From NCBI GenBank assembly GCA_011390055.1, contig JAABTC010000071.1, forward strand, positions 1 through 7,898: 7,898 nt of DNA. The letters run 5' to 3'. The position numbers and the translations under genes are program-made. Every line of letters begins with the position of its first letter. Positions within the stretch are counted from its first letter, which is position 1. The stretch comes from Burkholderiales bacterium. Lineage in GTDB: Bacteria; Pseudomonadota; Gammaproteobacteria; Burkholderiales; Burkholderiaceae_C. Positions 1 to 6,751 of this stretch are shown piece after piece. The notes below the pieces were generated by a model, which ran no database searches, was not told where the DNA came from, and worked only from the letters and a program-made list of their open reading frames with translations.

Positions 1-159
1 GGCAACCTGGCGCAGATCGACACGCCCTACCTCACCGAAGGTTCCTCGGGCCTCACCTTCGCCGTCGACCGCTTCAAGGGCTGGCCGCACGGCGGGCATG
101 TGATGCTGGCGCGCGGCGAACGCTCGCGCCTGGCAGATTTCGCGAGCGACGTGCTCTGA
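1..159 (+). CDS. 3' end of an unrecognised protein (partial)
   Basis: Frame 1 is open from the left edge to a TGA at 157-159 and encodes the last 52 residues of a protein whose start lies outside the window. Third codon positions are almost all G or C, as in the certain genes here, which supports real coding. The tail contains a short Gly/Ser stretch (TEGSSGLTFAVDRF) and then WPHGGHVMLARGE, ending DFASDVL. The HGGHVMLARG segment looks like a hydrophobic strand near the C-terminus of a globular enzyme, but I cannot assign a family from 52 residues. No membrane segment is visible. The gene converges on the minus-strand MoaD-like gene, with an inverted repeat between them. Confidence 0.7.
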   Translation, partial: GNLAQIDTPYLTEGSSGLTFAVDRFKGWPHGGHVMLARGERSRLADFASDVL

Positions 160-173
160 GGATCGACCTCTGA

Positions 174-236
174 CCCGCTCGCCCTGAGGTATCGAAGGGC
201 TTGCGCGCGGCCCTTCGATACCTCAGGGCGAACGGG
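174..236. repeat. Long intergenic inverted repeat (possible bidirectional terminator or dispersed repeat)
   Basis: Two arms, 174-200 and 210-236, are reverse complements over 27 positions with one mismatch (178 against 232) and a 9-base loop (201-209). The inner 20 bases of each arm (181-200 and 210-229) match perfectly. The arm contains CCTGAGGTATCGAAGGGC, which resembles the dispersed intergenic repeats with a TTCGA...CTCAGGGCGAACGG core that I recall from many Burkholderiales and Xanthomonas genomes. It sits between two convergent stop codons (159 and 266), where a hairpin could end transcription from both sides. There is no T-run on either flank, so a classical intrinsic terminator is not shown. 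Confidence 0.85.
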
Positions 237-265
237 CAGGAGGGGCGGTGCCTCAGGAAAACGCG

Positions 266-523
266 TCAGCCGCCGCTCAAAGCCAGCACCACGGCCACGA
301 AGTCGTCCGTCCGTAGCGCACGGTCGAGATCGCGCACGCCCAGGCCGTTGACGAAGATCCGCATGTTCGGCCGGAGCAAACCTTGTTCGTCGACGACCCG
401 AAAGCGCAAGCCCGGGTACCGACGGTCCAGATCCTCGAACAGCGCATCGAGCGTCGCACCGTCGGCCTCGACCTGCGCAGCTTGCGTGTACGACCGCAGC
501 GCACCCGGGATGAGCACCTTCAT
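266..523 (-). CDS. MoaD/ThiS family ubiquitin-like protein with GG tail
   Basis: This 85-residue protein starts MKVLIPGALRSYTQ and ends VALALSGG-like (VVLALSGG), the diglycine C-terminus that MoaD/ThiS sulfur carriers need for adenylation and thiocarboxylate formation. Other family marks are the central MRIFVNGLGV strand (54-63, compare the usual VNG) and the acidic turn RTDDFV (71-76) just before the last strand. Its length matches MoaD (about 80 residues). The start is the ATG at 521-523, which overlaps the stop of the upstream propeller gene as ATGA, implying translational coupling. A longer in-frame reading upstream only runs antisense-like through the propeller gene and is not used. No moaE, moeB/thiF or thiG lies next to it, so it is probably not the housekeeping MoaD. 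Its role beside the propeller protein is unknown to me. The protein should be cytosolic. Confidence 0.88.
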   Translation of the reverse strand: MKVLIPGALRSYTQAAQVEADGATLDALFEDLDRRYPGLRFRVVDEQGLLRPNMRIFVNGLGVRDLDRALRTDDFVAVVLALSGG

Positions 524-1689
524 GCCAGCGCGGCCACTTCCACCGCATAGATCTCCGGCAGGTGACGTGCGATGTTCGACCAGCGCGCGCCTTCCTCGTG
601 CCCGATCCACAACTCGCCGCTGGTGGTGCCGAGGTACAACGCCGGGGAGTCCTGCGCATCGACCGTCATCGCCTGGCGCTTCAGCGTCCACCAGGCCTGG
701 CTCTCCGGCAGGCCGTTGGCCAGCCGCTGCCAGGTGCCGCCGGCATCGCGCGTGACGTAGGCGGCCGGGCGACCGTCGGGGCTGGTGCGCGGCCAGACGG
801 TCGTGCCGTCCATCGGGAAGACCCAGGCAGTGTCGGGATCGCGTGGGTGCACGACCATCGGAAAACCGATGTCGCCGACGCTCGAGGGCATCGCGCGGCC
901 GATGCGCTGCCAGGTGTCGACCGTGGGGCTGCCCGTGCGGTCGAGCCGGTAGATGCCGCAATGGTTCTGCTGGTACAGGCGGTCGGGGTTGCCGGGGCAG
1001 GAGCGCACGCAGTGCGGGTCGTGGAACGCAATGTCGGCCGCATCGAATCCCTCGACCACCTCCATCCCCCGGATCAGGGGCGACCAACTGCGGCCGGCGT
1101 CGCGCGACTGGTGCACGCCGCCGCCCGACATGCCGAATACCAGGTGCGACGCATCCCGTGGGTCGACGATGATCGAATGCAGCTTCGGGCCGTCGGGGGT
1201 GCCGTCCTGCACCGTGCCCATCCACGACCGAAGCTGCGGGTCGTCGTTGACGGAGGGCAGCGGCGCCCAGCTCACGCCACCGTCTTCCGAGCGGAACAGC
1301 CCCTGCGGCGACGTGCCGGCGTACCAGCTGTCACGCTCGTCGGCATGGCCGGGCGTGAGCCAGAAGGTGTGGTCGACCGAGCGCGCGGGCAGTCCGTTCG
1401 TCGGTGCGGCAAACGCCGGCGGCTTTTGTGCCTCTTTCCAGTTGCGGCCGAGGTCGGTCGAGCGAAAGATCGTCGGGCCGAGGTGACCGGTCTTGGCTGC
1501 GGCCAGCAGCGTGCGACCGTCGCGCGGGTCGAGCTGCAGGTGGCTGATGGTGTGGCCGAGGAAGTGCGGGCCGTCGGCCGTCCAGGCCCGTCGGTCGCGG
1601 TCACCGTGGAACAGCCAGGCGCCCTTGCGCGTGGCCACGAGAAGGATCAGTTGCGGATGGGACGCTTGTGTGACGGTCGAGGGGCTCAT
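520..1689 (-). CDS. BNR/Asp-box beta-propeller protein (sialidase-like fold, function unknown)
   Basis: This 389-residue protein carries four clear Asp-box motifs (S/T-x-D-x-G-x-x-W): STDLGRNW 77-84, SEDGGVSW 134-141, SRDAGRSW 195-202 and TRDAGGTW 313-320. A degenerate one lies at 364-370 (HEEGARW). Such motifs mark BNR beta-propeller blades of the sialidase/YCF48/VPS10 type. The sequence begins MSPSTVTQASHPQLILLVAT with no signal peptide, so a cytosolic location is likely and secreted sialidase activity is unlikely. I do not see the arginine triad or FRIP motif of true sialidases. A His/Cys-rich segment (H223, H226, C227, C231, H243, C244) may bind metal or react as thiols. The ATG at 1687-1689 has AGGAGA four bases upstream. 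The stop overlaps the start of the MoaD-like gene. Annotations such as exo-alpha-sialidase or glycosyl hydrolase for this type are fold-based and probably misleading. Confidence 0.85.
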   Translation of the reverse strand: MSPSTVTQASHPQLILLVATRKGAWLFHGDRDRRAWTADGPHFLGHTISHLQLDPRDGRTLLAAAKTGHLGPTIFRSTDLGRNWKEAQKPPAFAAPTNGLPARSVDHTFWLTPGHADERDSWYAGTSPQGLFRSEDGGVSWAPLPSVNDDPQLRSWMGTVQDGTPDGPKLHSIIVDPRDASHLVFGMSGGGVHQSRDAGRSWSPLIRGMEVVEGFDAADIAFHDPHCVRSCPGNPDRLYQQNHCGIYRLDRTGSPTVDTWQRIGRAMPSSVGDIGFPMVVHPRDPDTAWVFPMDGTTVWPRTSPDGRPAAYVTRDAGGTWQRLANGLPESQAWWTLKRQAMTVDAQDSPALYLGTTSGELWIGHEEGARWSNIARHLPEIYAVEVAALA

Positions 1690-1693
1690 CGTG

Positions 1694-1699
1694 TCTCCT
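1694..1699 (-). promoter_or_regulatory. Ribosome binding site of the propeller gene
   Basis: The minus strand reads AGGAGA here, four bases before the ATG at 1687-1689. It supports that start and shows that the propeller gene is translated independently of the M3 peptidase gene, which ends 128 bases upstream. Confidence 0.6.
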
Positions 1700-1780
1700 G
1701 GGTCGGTGCGGTGCGCTTGGGGTTGTCAGATACGACGATCGACCGCACCTCTTTTCGACCGCCGCCAGACGCGCGATCAG

Positions 1781-1808
1781 CCGCCGGCGCGGTCGACCGC
1801 GCCGCCGG
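1781..1808. repeat. GC-rich palindrome after the M3 peptidase gene
   Basis: A 28-base palindrome centred on GGTCGACC (1791-1798) has 14-base half-sites with one mismatch pair (1784/1805). It begins nine bases past the M3 peptidase stop in the direction of transcription, so it could form a hairpin in that mRNA. No U-tract follows on the minus strand, so it may be a weak or factor-dependent terminator, an mRNA end stabiliser, or an operator for the propeller-MoaD pair. The remaining spacer (1690-1780) shows no clear promoter. Confidence 0.5.
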
Positions 1809-1817
1809 TCAGACGCT

Positions 1818-3806
1818 TCATCGATTCAACTCCTCGTAGAAGGCCCTGGCGTCGGTGTCGCGGCCCAGGAACTCGCGCACCAGCGTCTGCGGCGGCCGCT
1901 GGCCGCCCTCGCGCAGCACCGTGTCGCGGTAGCGGCGGCCGACGACCGGATCGAGCCGCATCGAACCGAACGCCGTGCGCAGGTCGGCCGCGACGACCTC
2001 GCTCCACAGGTAGCCGTAGTAGCCCGCGGCATAGCCGCCGGCGACGTGGCCGAACCCGGCCGGAAAGATCGTGCCCTCGACATGGCCGACCGGCGTGGCG
2101 CCCTCCATACGCGACCAGAGCGCCATCGGCTCGGCTGCGTCGGCGCCATGCAGGCCCAGATCGAAGCCGGCGTACAGCGCCTGGCGCGCGTAGCGAATGC
2201 CCGAGCCGAAGCGCTTGGCCGCGCGGGCCTCGCGAACCATGGCCTCGGGCAACGGCGGACAGGCCGGGCAGACCTGCTGCACGAGGGCCAGCACCTGCGG
2301 GTCGTAGACCCAGTCCTCGAGCATCTGCGATGGCGCTTCGACGAAGTCGCGCAACACGTTGGTGCCGCCCTGCGAGGCGTGGCGTGTGGCCGACAGGTTG
2401 TTATGAACCGCATGGCCGAACTCGTGCAGCAGGGTTTCGCCGAAGTCCTCCAGCGTCAGTCCGCGCCGGTCGAGGTTCGTCACCAGCAACGCCTGCGGCA
2501 GGCGCTGCTGACGCGTCGAGCTGTTGCGGTAGCTCCAGACGAAGGCGCCGCTGCCCTTGCCTGCGCGCGGGTACAGGTCCACCAGCAGGCTGGCCAGCGG
2601 CCGGCCGCTGGCCGCGTCGCTGACCGCATAGGCCTGCACCTCGGGATGCCACAGACGCGGCTTCTCGACACGGGTGTAGCGGATGCCGAACATCGTCTCG
2701 GCCATGCGCATCGCGGCAGCCAGGCTCTCCTGCACCGGCAGGTGCGGACGGAACGCTTCCTGGTCGATCGCGAACTTCGCGCGGCGCACCTGCTCGGTGT
2801 AGAAGGCCACGTCCCAACGCTCGAGCTTGACGGTCGCCGGCGGCCGTCCCAGCGCCTGTGCCTTGGCGTCGTGCAGCACCTGAACCTCGGCGCGCTCGCG
2901 TTCGCCGACCGCACGGCCGATCTCGTCGAGGAAGCGGCCTGCTGTCGCGGCGTCCTGGGCCATGCGCCGGCGCAGGCTGAAGTCGGCAAAACTCCTGGCG
3001 CCGAACAGCCGGGCGTAGGCCAGCCGCAGTTGGGCCAGTTCGTGCAGCAGCTTCAGGTTGACGCGTCCGCCCTTCTGGTTGTCGACACGCCAGAAGCGCT
3101 CGCGCACCGCCGCGTCGACTGCGTTCTGCATCACCGGCAGGTAGGTCGCGTCGTCGACCGGCAGACGCACGCGCCCGCCCGCGTCCCGCTTCGCGCTGGC
3201 CCACAGCGAAGGCGGCACGCCCTGCAGTTCGGCCGGCGTGAGGGCGATCTGCACGTTGGCATCGCGCACGTTCTTCTCGAAGCGCTGGGCCAGCGCGGTG
3301 ATGCGGTCATTGAGCGCCGTGGCACGCCGGCGCTCGGCCAGCGGCAGGCTGACACCGGCATCCTCGAAGCTTTCGATGGTGGTCTTGAGGAACTCGCGAT
3401 CGATCGGATCCTGCGCACGGACCTGGCGTGCCGCCCGGTACAGCTTCTCGTTCTGGCCCAGCGTCGATGAAAAGTCCTGCCAGCGCAGTTCGCAGGCCTC
3501 CGTCGCGCCGCGAATGGCCTTGTCAGGGTGCACGCTGGTGAGCACGAAGATCGGCCCCGAGACGTCTTCGATCAGCGCGTTCAGATCGTCCATCGCGGCC
3601 ACCCAGTCACGCTCCGGGGGCAAGCGCTCGAGCCGGCGCACACCGGCCGTGGCGCGCGCGAGGCCGCGGTCGCAGGCGGCCTTGACGGCCGCGGCGTTGC
3701 CGAAGTCGGGAAACGCCGGGCCCGGCAGCCCGGTGGCCACCATCGCGCCGGCGACGCCGGCCGCTGCAGCCAGTGCGGCCGCGATCAAGGTCGAGTGAAG
3801 CCGCAT
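1818..3806 (-). CDS. Secreted M3 family zinc oligopeptidase (thimet oligopeptidase-like)
   Basis: This 662-residue metallopeptidase of family M3 cleaves short peptides. The zinc site is plain: HEFGH at 461-465 (zinc ligands H461 and H465, catalytic E462), with the third ligand E490 in FVEAPSQMLEDW. The C-terminal FGHVAGGYAAGYYGYLWSEV block (585-604) supplies the H and Y residues that bind substrate in thimet oligopeptidase, oligopeptidase A and Dcp. The N-terminus, MRLHSTLIAAALAAAAGVAG, is a positively charged start plus Ala-rich hydrophobic run typical of a signal peptide, so the enzyme probably works in the periplasm, unlike cytosolic PrlC/OpdA. The length is normal for the family. A CPAC pair (C513, C516) might form a disulfide there. 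The ATG at 3804-3806 has GGAGGA just upstream. The gene follows prpE by 34 bases, suggesting co-transcription, though its link to acyl-CoA metabolism is not obvious. Confidence 0.93.
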   Translation of the reverse strand: MRLHSTLIAAALAAAAGVAGAMVATGLPGPAFPDFGNAAAVKAACDRGLARATAGVRRLERLPPERDWVAAMDDLNALIEDVSGPIFVLTSVHPDKAIRGATEACELRWQDFSSTLGQNEKLYRAARQVRAQDPIDREFLKTTIESFEDAGVSLPLAERRRATALNDRITALAQRFEKNVRDANVQIALTPAELQGVPPSLWASAKRDAGGRVRLPVDDATYLPVMQNAVDAAVRERFWRVDNQKGGRVNLKLLHELAQLRLAYARLFGARSFADFSLRRRMAQDAATAGRFLDEIGRAVGERERAEVQVLHDAKAQALGRPPATVKLERWDVAFYTEQVRRAKFAIDQEAFRPHLPVQESLAAAMRMAETMFGIRYTRVEKPRLWHPEVQAYAVSDAASGRPLASLLVDLYPRAGKGSGAFVWSYRNSSTRQQRLPQALLVTNLDRRGLTLEDFGETLLHEFGHAVHNNLSATRHASQGGTNVLRDFVEAPSQMLEDWVYDPQVLALVQQVCPACPPLPEAMVREARAAKRFGSGIRYARQALYAGFDLGLHGADAAEPMALWSRMEGATPVGHVEGTIFPAGFGHVAGGYAAGYYGYLWSEVVAADLRTAFGSMRLDPVVGRRYRDTVLREGGQRPPQTLVREFLGRDTDARAFYEELNR

Positions 3807-3809
3807 CGG

Positions 3810-3815
3810 TCCTCC
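3810..3815 (-). promoter_or_regulatory. Ribosome binding site of the M3 peptidase gene
   Basis: The minus strand reads GGAGGA three bases before the ATG at 3804-3806. It fixes the start that carries the signal peptide. It lies in the 34-base gap after the prpE stop, which leaves little room for a separate promoter. Confidence 0.6.
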
Positions 3816-3840
3816 GCGTGAGGCGCGGATTGTGCCGCGC

Positions 3841-5733
3841 TCAGGTCGTCACCAGCTCCTTGAGCTGCTGCAGCGCCGTCGGGTCTTCGATGGTCGTCAG
3901 GTCGCCGGGGTCGCGGCCTTCGCAGACGGCCTGGATCGCGCGGCGCAAGAGCTTGCCCGAGCGCGTCTTCGGCAGCACGTTGACGAAGCGCACGCGCGAA
4001 GGCCGGGCCACCGCGCCGAGCTGTTCGTCGACCAGCTTCATGATCTCGCCTTCGTGCTTCAGCGCATCGGCCGGCGTGGCCGCGCGCGACGGGTCTTTCA
4101 GGATCGCGAAGGCCATCGCGACCTGCCCCTTCAGCGCATCGGCCACGCCGACGACGGCGACCTCGGCGACGTTGGGGTGGCTCGAGATGCTCTCCTCGAT
4201 CTCGCGCGTGCCCAGGCGGTGGCCGGCAACGTTGATCACGTCGTCGGTGCGGCCGAGGATGAAGTAGTAGCCGTCCTCGTCACGGATGCCCCAGTCGAAG
4301 GTCGAATAGACCTGGCGGCCGGGGATGCTCGACCAGTAGGTCTTGACGAAGCGCGCGTCGTCGCGCCACACCGTCTGCAAGCAGCCGGGTGGCAGCGGCC
4401 CTTCGATCGCCACGACACCCTTTTGATGGGCATGGGTCAACTCCTGACCCGTGTTTTCGTCCAACAGTTTGATGTCGTAGCCGTACACCGCCTTGCCGGG
4501 TGAGCCGAACTTGCTGGCCGTCTTCTCGACGCCGTTGCACAGGCCCAGGATCGGCCAGCCGGTCTCGGTCTGCCAGTAGTTGTCGATCACCGGCTTGCCG
4601 ATCGCATCGGCGATCCATTTCGCGGTGGTTTCGTCCAGCGGCTCACCGGCCAGGAAGAGTGCGCGCAGCGACGACAGGTCATGCTTCTTCAGCGCCGCGG
4701 GGTCCTGCTTCTTCAACACGCGCACGGCGGTGGGGGCGCTGAACATCACGCTGACGCGGTACTTCTCGACCAGGCTCCACCAGATCGCGGCGTCGGGACG
4801 GATCGGCAAACCTTCGTAGAGGATCGTCGCCATGCCGGCCAGCAAGGGCCCGTAGACGATGTAGCTGTGGCCGACGACCCAGCCGATGTCACTGGTGGCG
4901 AAGTAGGTTTCGCCCGCGTTGCCGCAGAAGATGTGCTTCATGCTCGCGGCCAGCGCGACCGCATGCCCGCCCGTGTCGCGCTGCACGCCCTTGGGCTTGC
5001 CGGTGGTGCCACTGGTGTAGAGCGTGTAGCCGGTCTCGGTCGATTCGAGCCAGGCGCAGGGCACGACGGCATTCAAATGCTGCTGGCGCCATGGCGCGTA
5101 GTCCTCATCGCGGCCCGTCGTGCGCTCCATCGGCGCGAGGCCGCGGTCGACGAGCAGCACCTTGGCCGGCTTGTGCGTGGCCAGGCGGATCGCCTCGTCG
5201 AGCAGCGGCTTGTAGGCAAGCACCTTGCCGGCGCGGCTGCCGGCGTCGGCACTGACGATGACTTTCGGCTCGGCATCGTCGATGCGGCTGGCCAGGCTGA
5301 CGCTGGCAAAGCCGCCGAAGACGACGGAGTGGATGGCACCGATGCGCGCGCAGGCCAGCATCGCGAACACCGCCTCGGGAATCATCGGCATGTAGACGAG
5401 CACCCGGTCGCCGCGCTGCACGCCCAGCGCCAACAGGACTGCGGCCATGCGCTGCACTTCGTCGTGCAACTGCCTGAAGCTGTAGACCTGCTCGCGGTCG
5501 ACTTCGGTCGAGACCCAGATCAGCGCGTTCTGATCGGCCCGCGCGGCCAGGTGGCGGTCGACCGCGTTGTGGCACAGGTTGGTGGTACCGCCGACGAACC
5601 ATTTCGCGAACGGCGGCCGGCTGTGGTCGCAGACGGTGTCGAAGGGCCGCCGCCAGTCGATCAGGCGGGCCTGTTCGGTCCAGAAGGCCTCGCGATCGTC
5701 GATCGAGCGGCGGTGGAAGTCGGCATAGCGCAT
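3841..5733 (-). CDS. prpE: Propionate-CoA ligase (acyl-CoA synthetase, AMP-forming)
   Basis: This 630-residue cytosolic enzyme activates propionate (and in some bacteria acrylate or 3-hydroxypropionate) with ATP and CoA through an acyl-adenylate. ANL-superfamily motifs occur in order: the phosphate-binding loop YTSGTTGKPKGVQRDTGG (239-256), NYWQTETGWPIL (385-396), STFDWGIRDEDGYYFILGRTDD (477-498, hinge region), INVAGHRLGT (500-509), and the catalytic lysine K594 in LPKTRSGKLLRR. The N-terminal YADFHRRSIDDREAFW and the FVGGTTNLCHNAVDRH block (46-61) resemble PrpE more than acetyl-CoA synthetase, as does the 630-residue length. I chose the ATG at 5731-5733 because AGGAGG lies nine bases upstream. 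An in-frame ATG at 5781 would add 16 basic residues and reach into acuI. The gene follows acuI by 28 bases. No prpB/C/D methylcitrate genes are in view. Acetyl-CoA synthetase is the alternative, less likely. Confidence 0.93.
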   Translation of the reverse strand: MRYADFHRRSIDDREAFWTEQARLIDWRRPFDTVCDHSRPPFAKWFVGGTTNLCHNAVDRHLAARADQNALIWVSTEVDREQVYSFRQLHDEVQRMAAVLLALGVQRGDRVLVYMPMIPEAVFAMLACARIGAIHSVVFGGFASVSLASRIDDAEPKVIVSADAGSRAGKVLAYKPLLDEAIRLATHKPAKVLLVDRGLAPMERTTGRDEDYAPWRQQHLNAVVPCAWLESTETGYTLYTSGTTGKPKGVQRDTGGHAVALAASMKHIFCGNAGETYFATSDIGWVVGHSYIVYGPLLAGMATILYEGLPIRPDAAIWWSLVEKYRVSVMFSAPTAVRVLKKQDPAALKKHDLSSLRALFLAGEPLDETTAKWIADAIGKPVIDNYWQTETGWPILGLCNGVEKTASKFGSPGKAVYGYDIKLLDENTGQELTHAHQKGVVAIEGPLPPGCLQTVWRDDARFVKTYWSSIPGRQVYSTFDWGIRDEDGYYFILGRTDDVINVAGHRLGTREIEESISSHPNVAEVAVVGVADALKGQVAMAFAILKDPSRAATPADALKHEGEIMKLVDEQLGAVARPSRVRFVNVLPKTRSGKLLRRAIQAVCEGRDPGDLTTIEDPTALQQLKELVTT

Positions 5734-5742
5734 GGCGGGTCT

Positions 5743-5748
5743 CCTCCT
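5743..5748 (-). promoter_or_regulatory. Strong ribosome binding site deciding the prpE start
   Basis: The minus strand carries AGGAGG within a purine run AGAGGAGGAG (5741-5750), nine bases before the ATG at 5731-5733. This near-perfect Shine-Dalgarno sequence selects that start over the in-frame ATG at 5779-5781, which lies inside the acuI coding region. Confidence 0.8.
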
Positions 5749-5761
5749 CTTTGGTTTTCGA

Positions 5762-6751
5762 TCACGCGATCCGGACGACAAGGCGGCCGCGCACGCGCCC
5801 GCCCATCAGATCCTGCGCCCGCGCGATCGCTTCGTCGAGCCCGATTTCCTCGGTGATGCGCTCGAGCAGGGCCAGGTCGAGATCGCTGGCCAGCCGCTGC
5901 CAGGCCTGTTCGCGGCGTTCGAGCGGCGCCATCACGCTGTCGATGCCCGCCAGCGTCACGCCGCGCAGGATGAACGGTGCGACGCTGGCGGGCAAGTCCA
6001 TCCCCTGGGCCAGACCGCAGGCCGCCACCACGCCGCCGTAGCGCGTCTGCGCCAGCGCATTGGCCAGCGTGTGGCTGCCGACGGCATCGACAACGCCCGC
6101 CCAGCGCTCCTTCTGCAGCGGCTTGCCCGGCGCCGAGAGGCTGGTCCGGTCGAGGATGTCGGCCGCACCGAGCGCTCGCAGATAGTCGGCCTCGGCGGCC
6201 TTGCCGGTGGCCGCGACAACGCGATGCCCCAGCCGGGCGAGCAGTGCGACCGCCACGCTGCCCACGCCGCCAGTGGCGCCGGTGACGAGCACCTCGCCGG
6301 CGCCCGGACGCAACCCGTGCGCCTCAAGTGCCAGCACGCACAGCATGGCGGTGTAGCCCGCCGTCCCGATGGCCATGGCCTGCCGGGTCGTGAACGTGGC
6401 CGGCAGCCGCACCAGCCCGTCACCGCCGAGAACGGCCTGCCCCGCCAGGCAACCCCAGCGCGTCTCGCCGACGCCCCAACCGTTGTGCACCACCCGGTCG
6501 CCCGGCTGCCAGCGCGGGTGGCGGCTTTCGCGCACGGTGCCGGCGCCGTCGATGCCCGGCACCATCGGCCAGTTGCGCACCACCGGCCCCAGGTTCGTGA
6601 GCGCCAGCCCGTCTTTGTAGTTCAGCGTCGAATATTCGACGGCCATGCGCACGTCGCCCTCGCCCAGCGCCGGCAGTCGCGCGTCGTCCAAGCTCTCGAG
6701 GCCGGCGCGGAAACCTGCCTCGTCCTTGTGCAGCAACAGGGCCTGAAACAT
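5762..6751 (-). CDS. acuI: Acryloyl-CoA reductase (NADPH), YhdH/AcuI family
   Basis: This 329-residue protein belongs to the zinc-free medium-chain dehydrogenase/reductase superfamily, YhdH/AcuI branch, which reduces acryloyl-CoA to propionyl-CoA with NADPH. The N-terminus MFQALLLHKDE and the block VEYSTLNYKDGLALT (substrate domain), followed by GPVVRNWPMVPGIDGAGTV and GDRVVHNGWGVGETRWGCLAG, are family hallmarks. The Rossmann nucleotide site is LVTGATGGVGSVAVALLARLG, and the tail GRVRGRLVVRI is also typical. The cysteines that bind structural zinc in alcohol dehydrogenases are absent. Two ATGs compete: 6755-6757 (only two bases after GGAG) and 6749-6751 (eight bases after it). I prefer the latter, which also matches family starts. 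It is the first gene of the minus-strand run and lies 28 bases before prpE, whose product would supply its acyl-CoA substrate if acrylate is activated. Confidence 0.93.
   Translation of the reverse strand: MFQALLLHKDEAGFRAGLESLDDARLPALGEGDVRMAVEYSTLNYKDGLALTNLGPVVRNWPMVPGIDGAGTVRESRHPRWQPGDRVVHNGWGVGETRWGCLAGQAVLGGDGLVRLPATFTTRQAMAIGTAGYTAMLCVLALEAHGLRPGAGEVLVTGATGGVGSVAVALLARLGHRVVAATGKAAEADYLRALGAADILDRTSLSAPGKPLQKERWAGVVDAVGSHTLANALAQTRYGGVVAACGLAQGMDLPASVAPFILRGVTLAGIDSVMAPLERREQAWQRLASDLDLALLERITEEIGLDEAIARAQDLMGGRVRGRLVVRIA

Noticed and set aside
266..523. Calling the GG-tailed protein the housekeeping moaD because moaA is in the window
   Set aside because: moaA is almost 7 kb away on the other strand, and the expected moaE neighbour is missing. 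The gene is coupled to a propeller gene instead.
524..1225. MoaD-like protein fused to a 234-residue N-terminal domain
   Set aside because: The extra part is an out-of-frame reading of the propeller gene. The ATGA overlap gives a natural start for an 85-residue protein.
1777..1821. Remnant of a sarcosine oxidase alpha-subunit gene (RLTGGAVDR resembles its N-terminus)
   Set aside because: Nine residues are too few, and nothing after the stop resumes the similarity.
562..1839. Plus-strand open frame of 425 codons opposite the propeller gene
   Set aside because: It is Arg/Ala/Val-rich with no family motifs and lies antisense to a gene with four Asp boxes. Long antisense frames are expected in GC-rich DNA.
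2046..3470. Plus-strand open frame of 474 codons opposite the M3 peptidase gene
   Set aside because: It mirrors the codon bias of the certain M3 gene and its translation has no recognisable domain.
5734..5781. Longer prpE start at 5781
   Set aside because: The added residues are basic and unlike PrpE, the start would lie inside acuI, and the strong AGGAGG site serves the ATG at 5731-5733.
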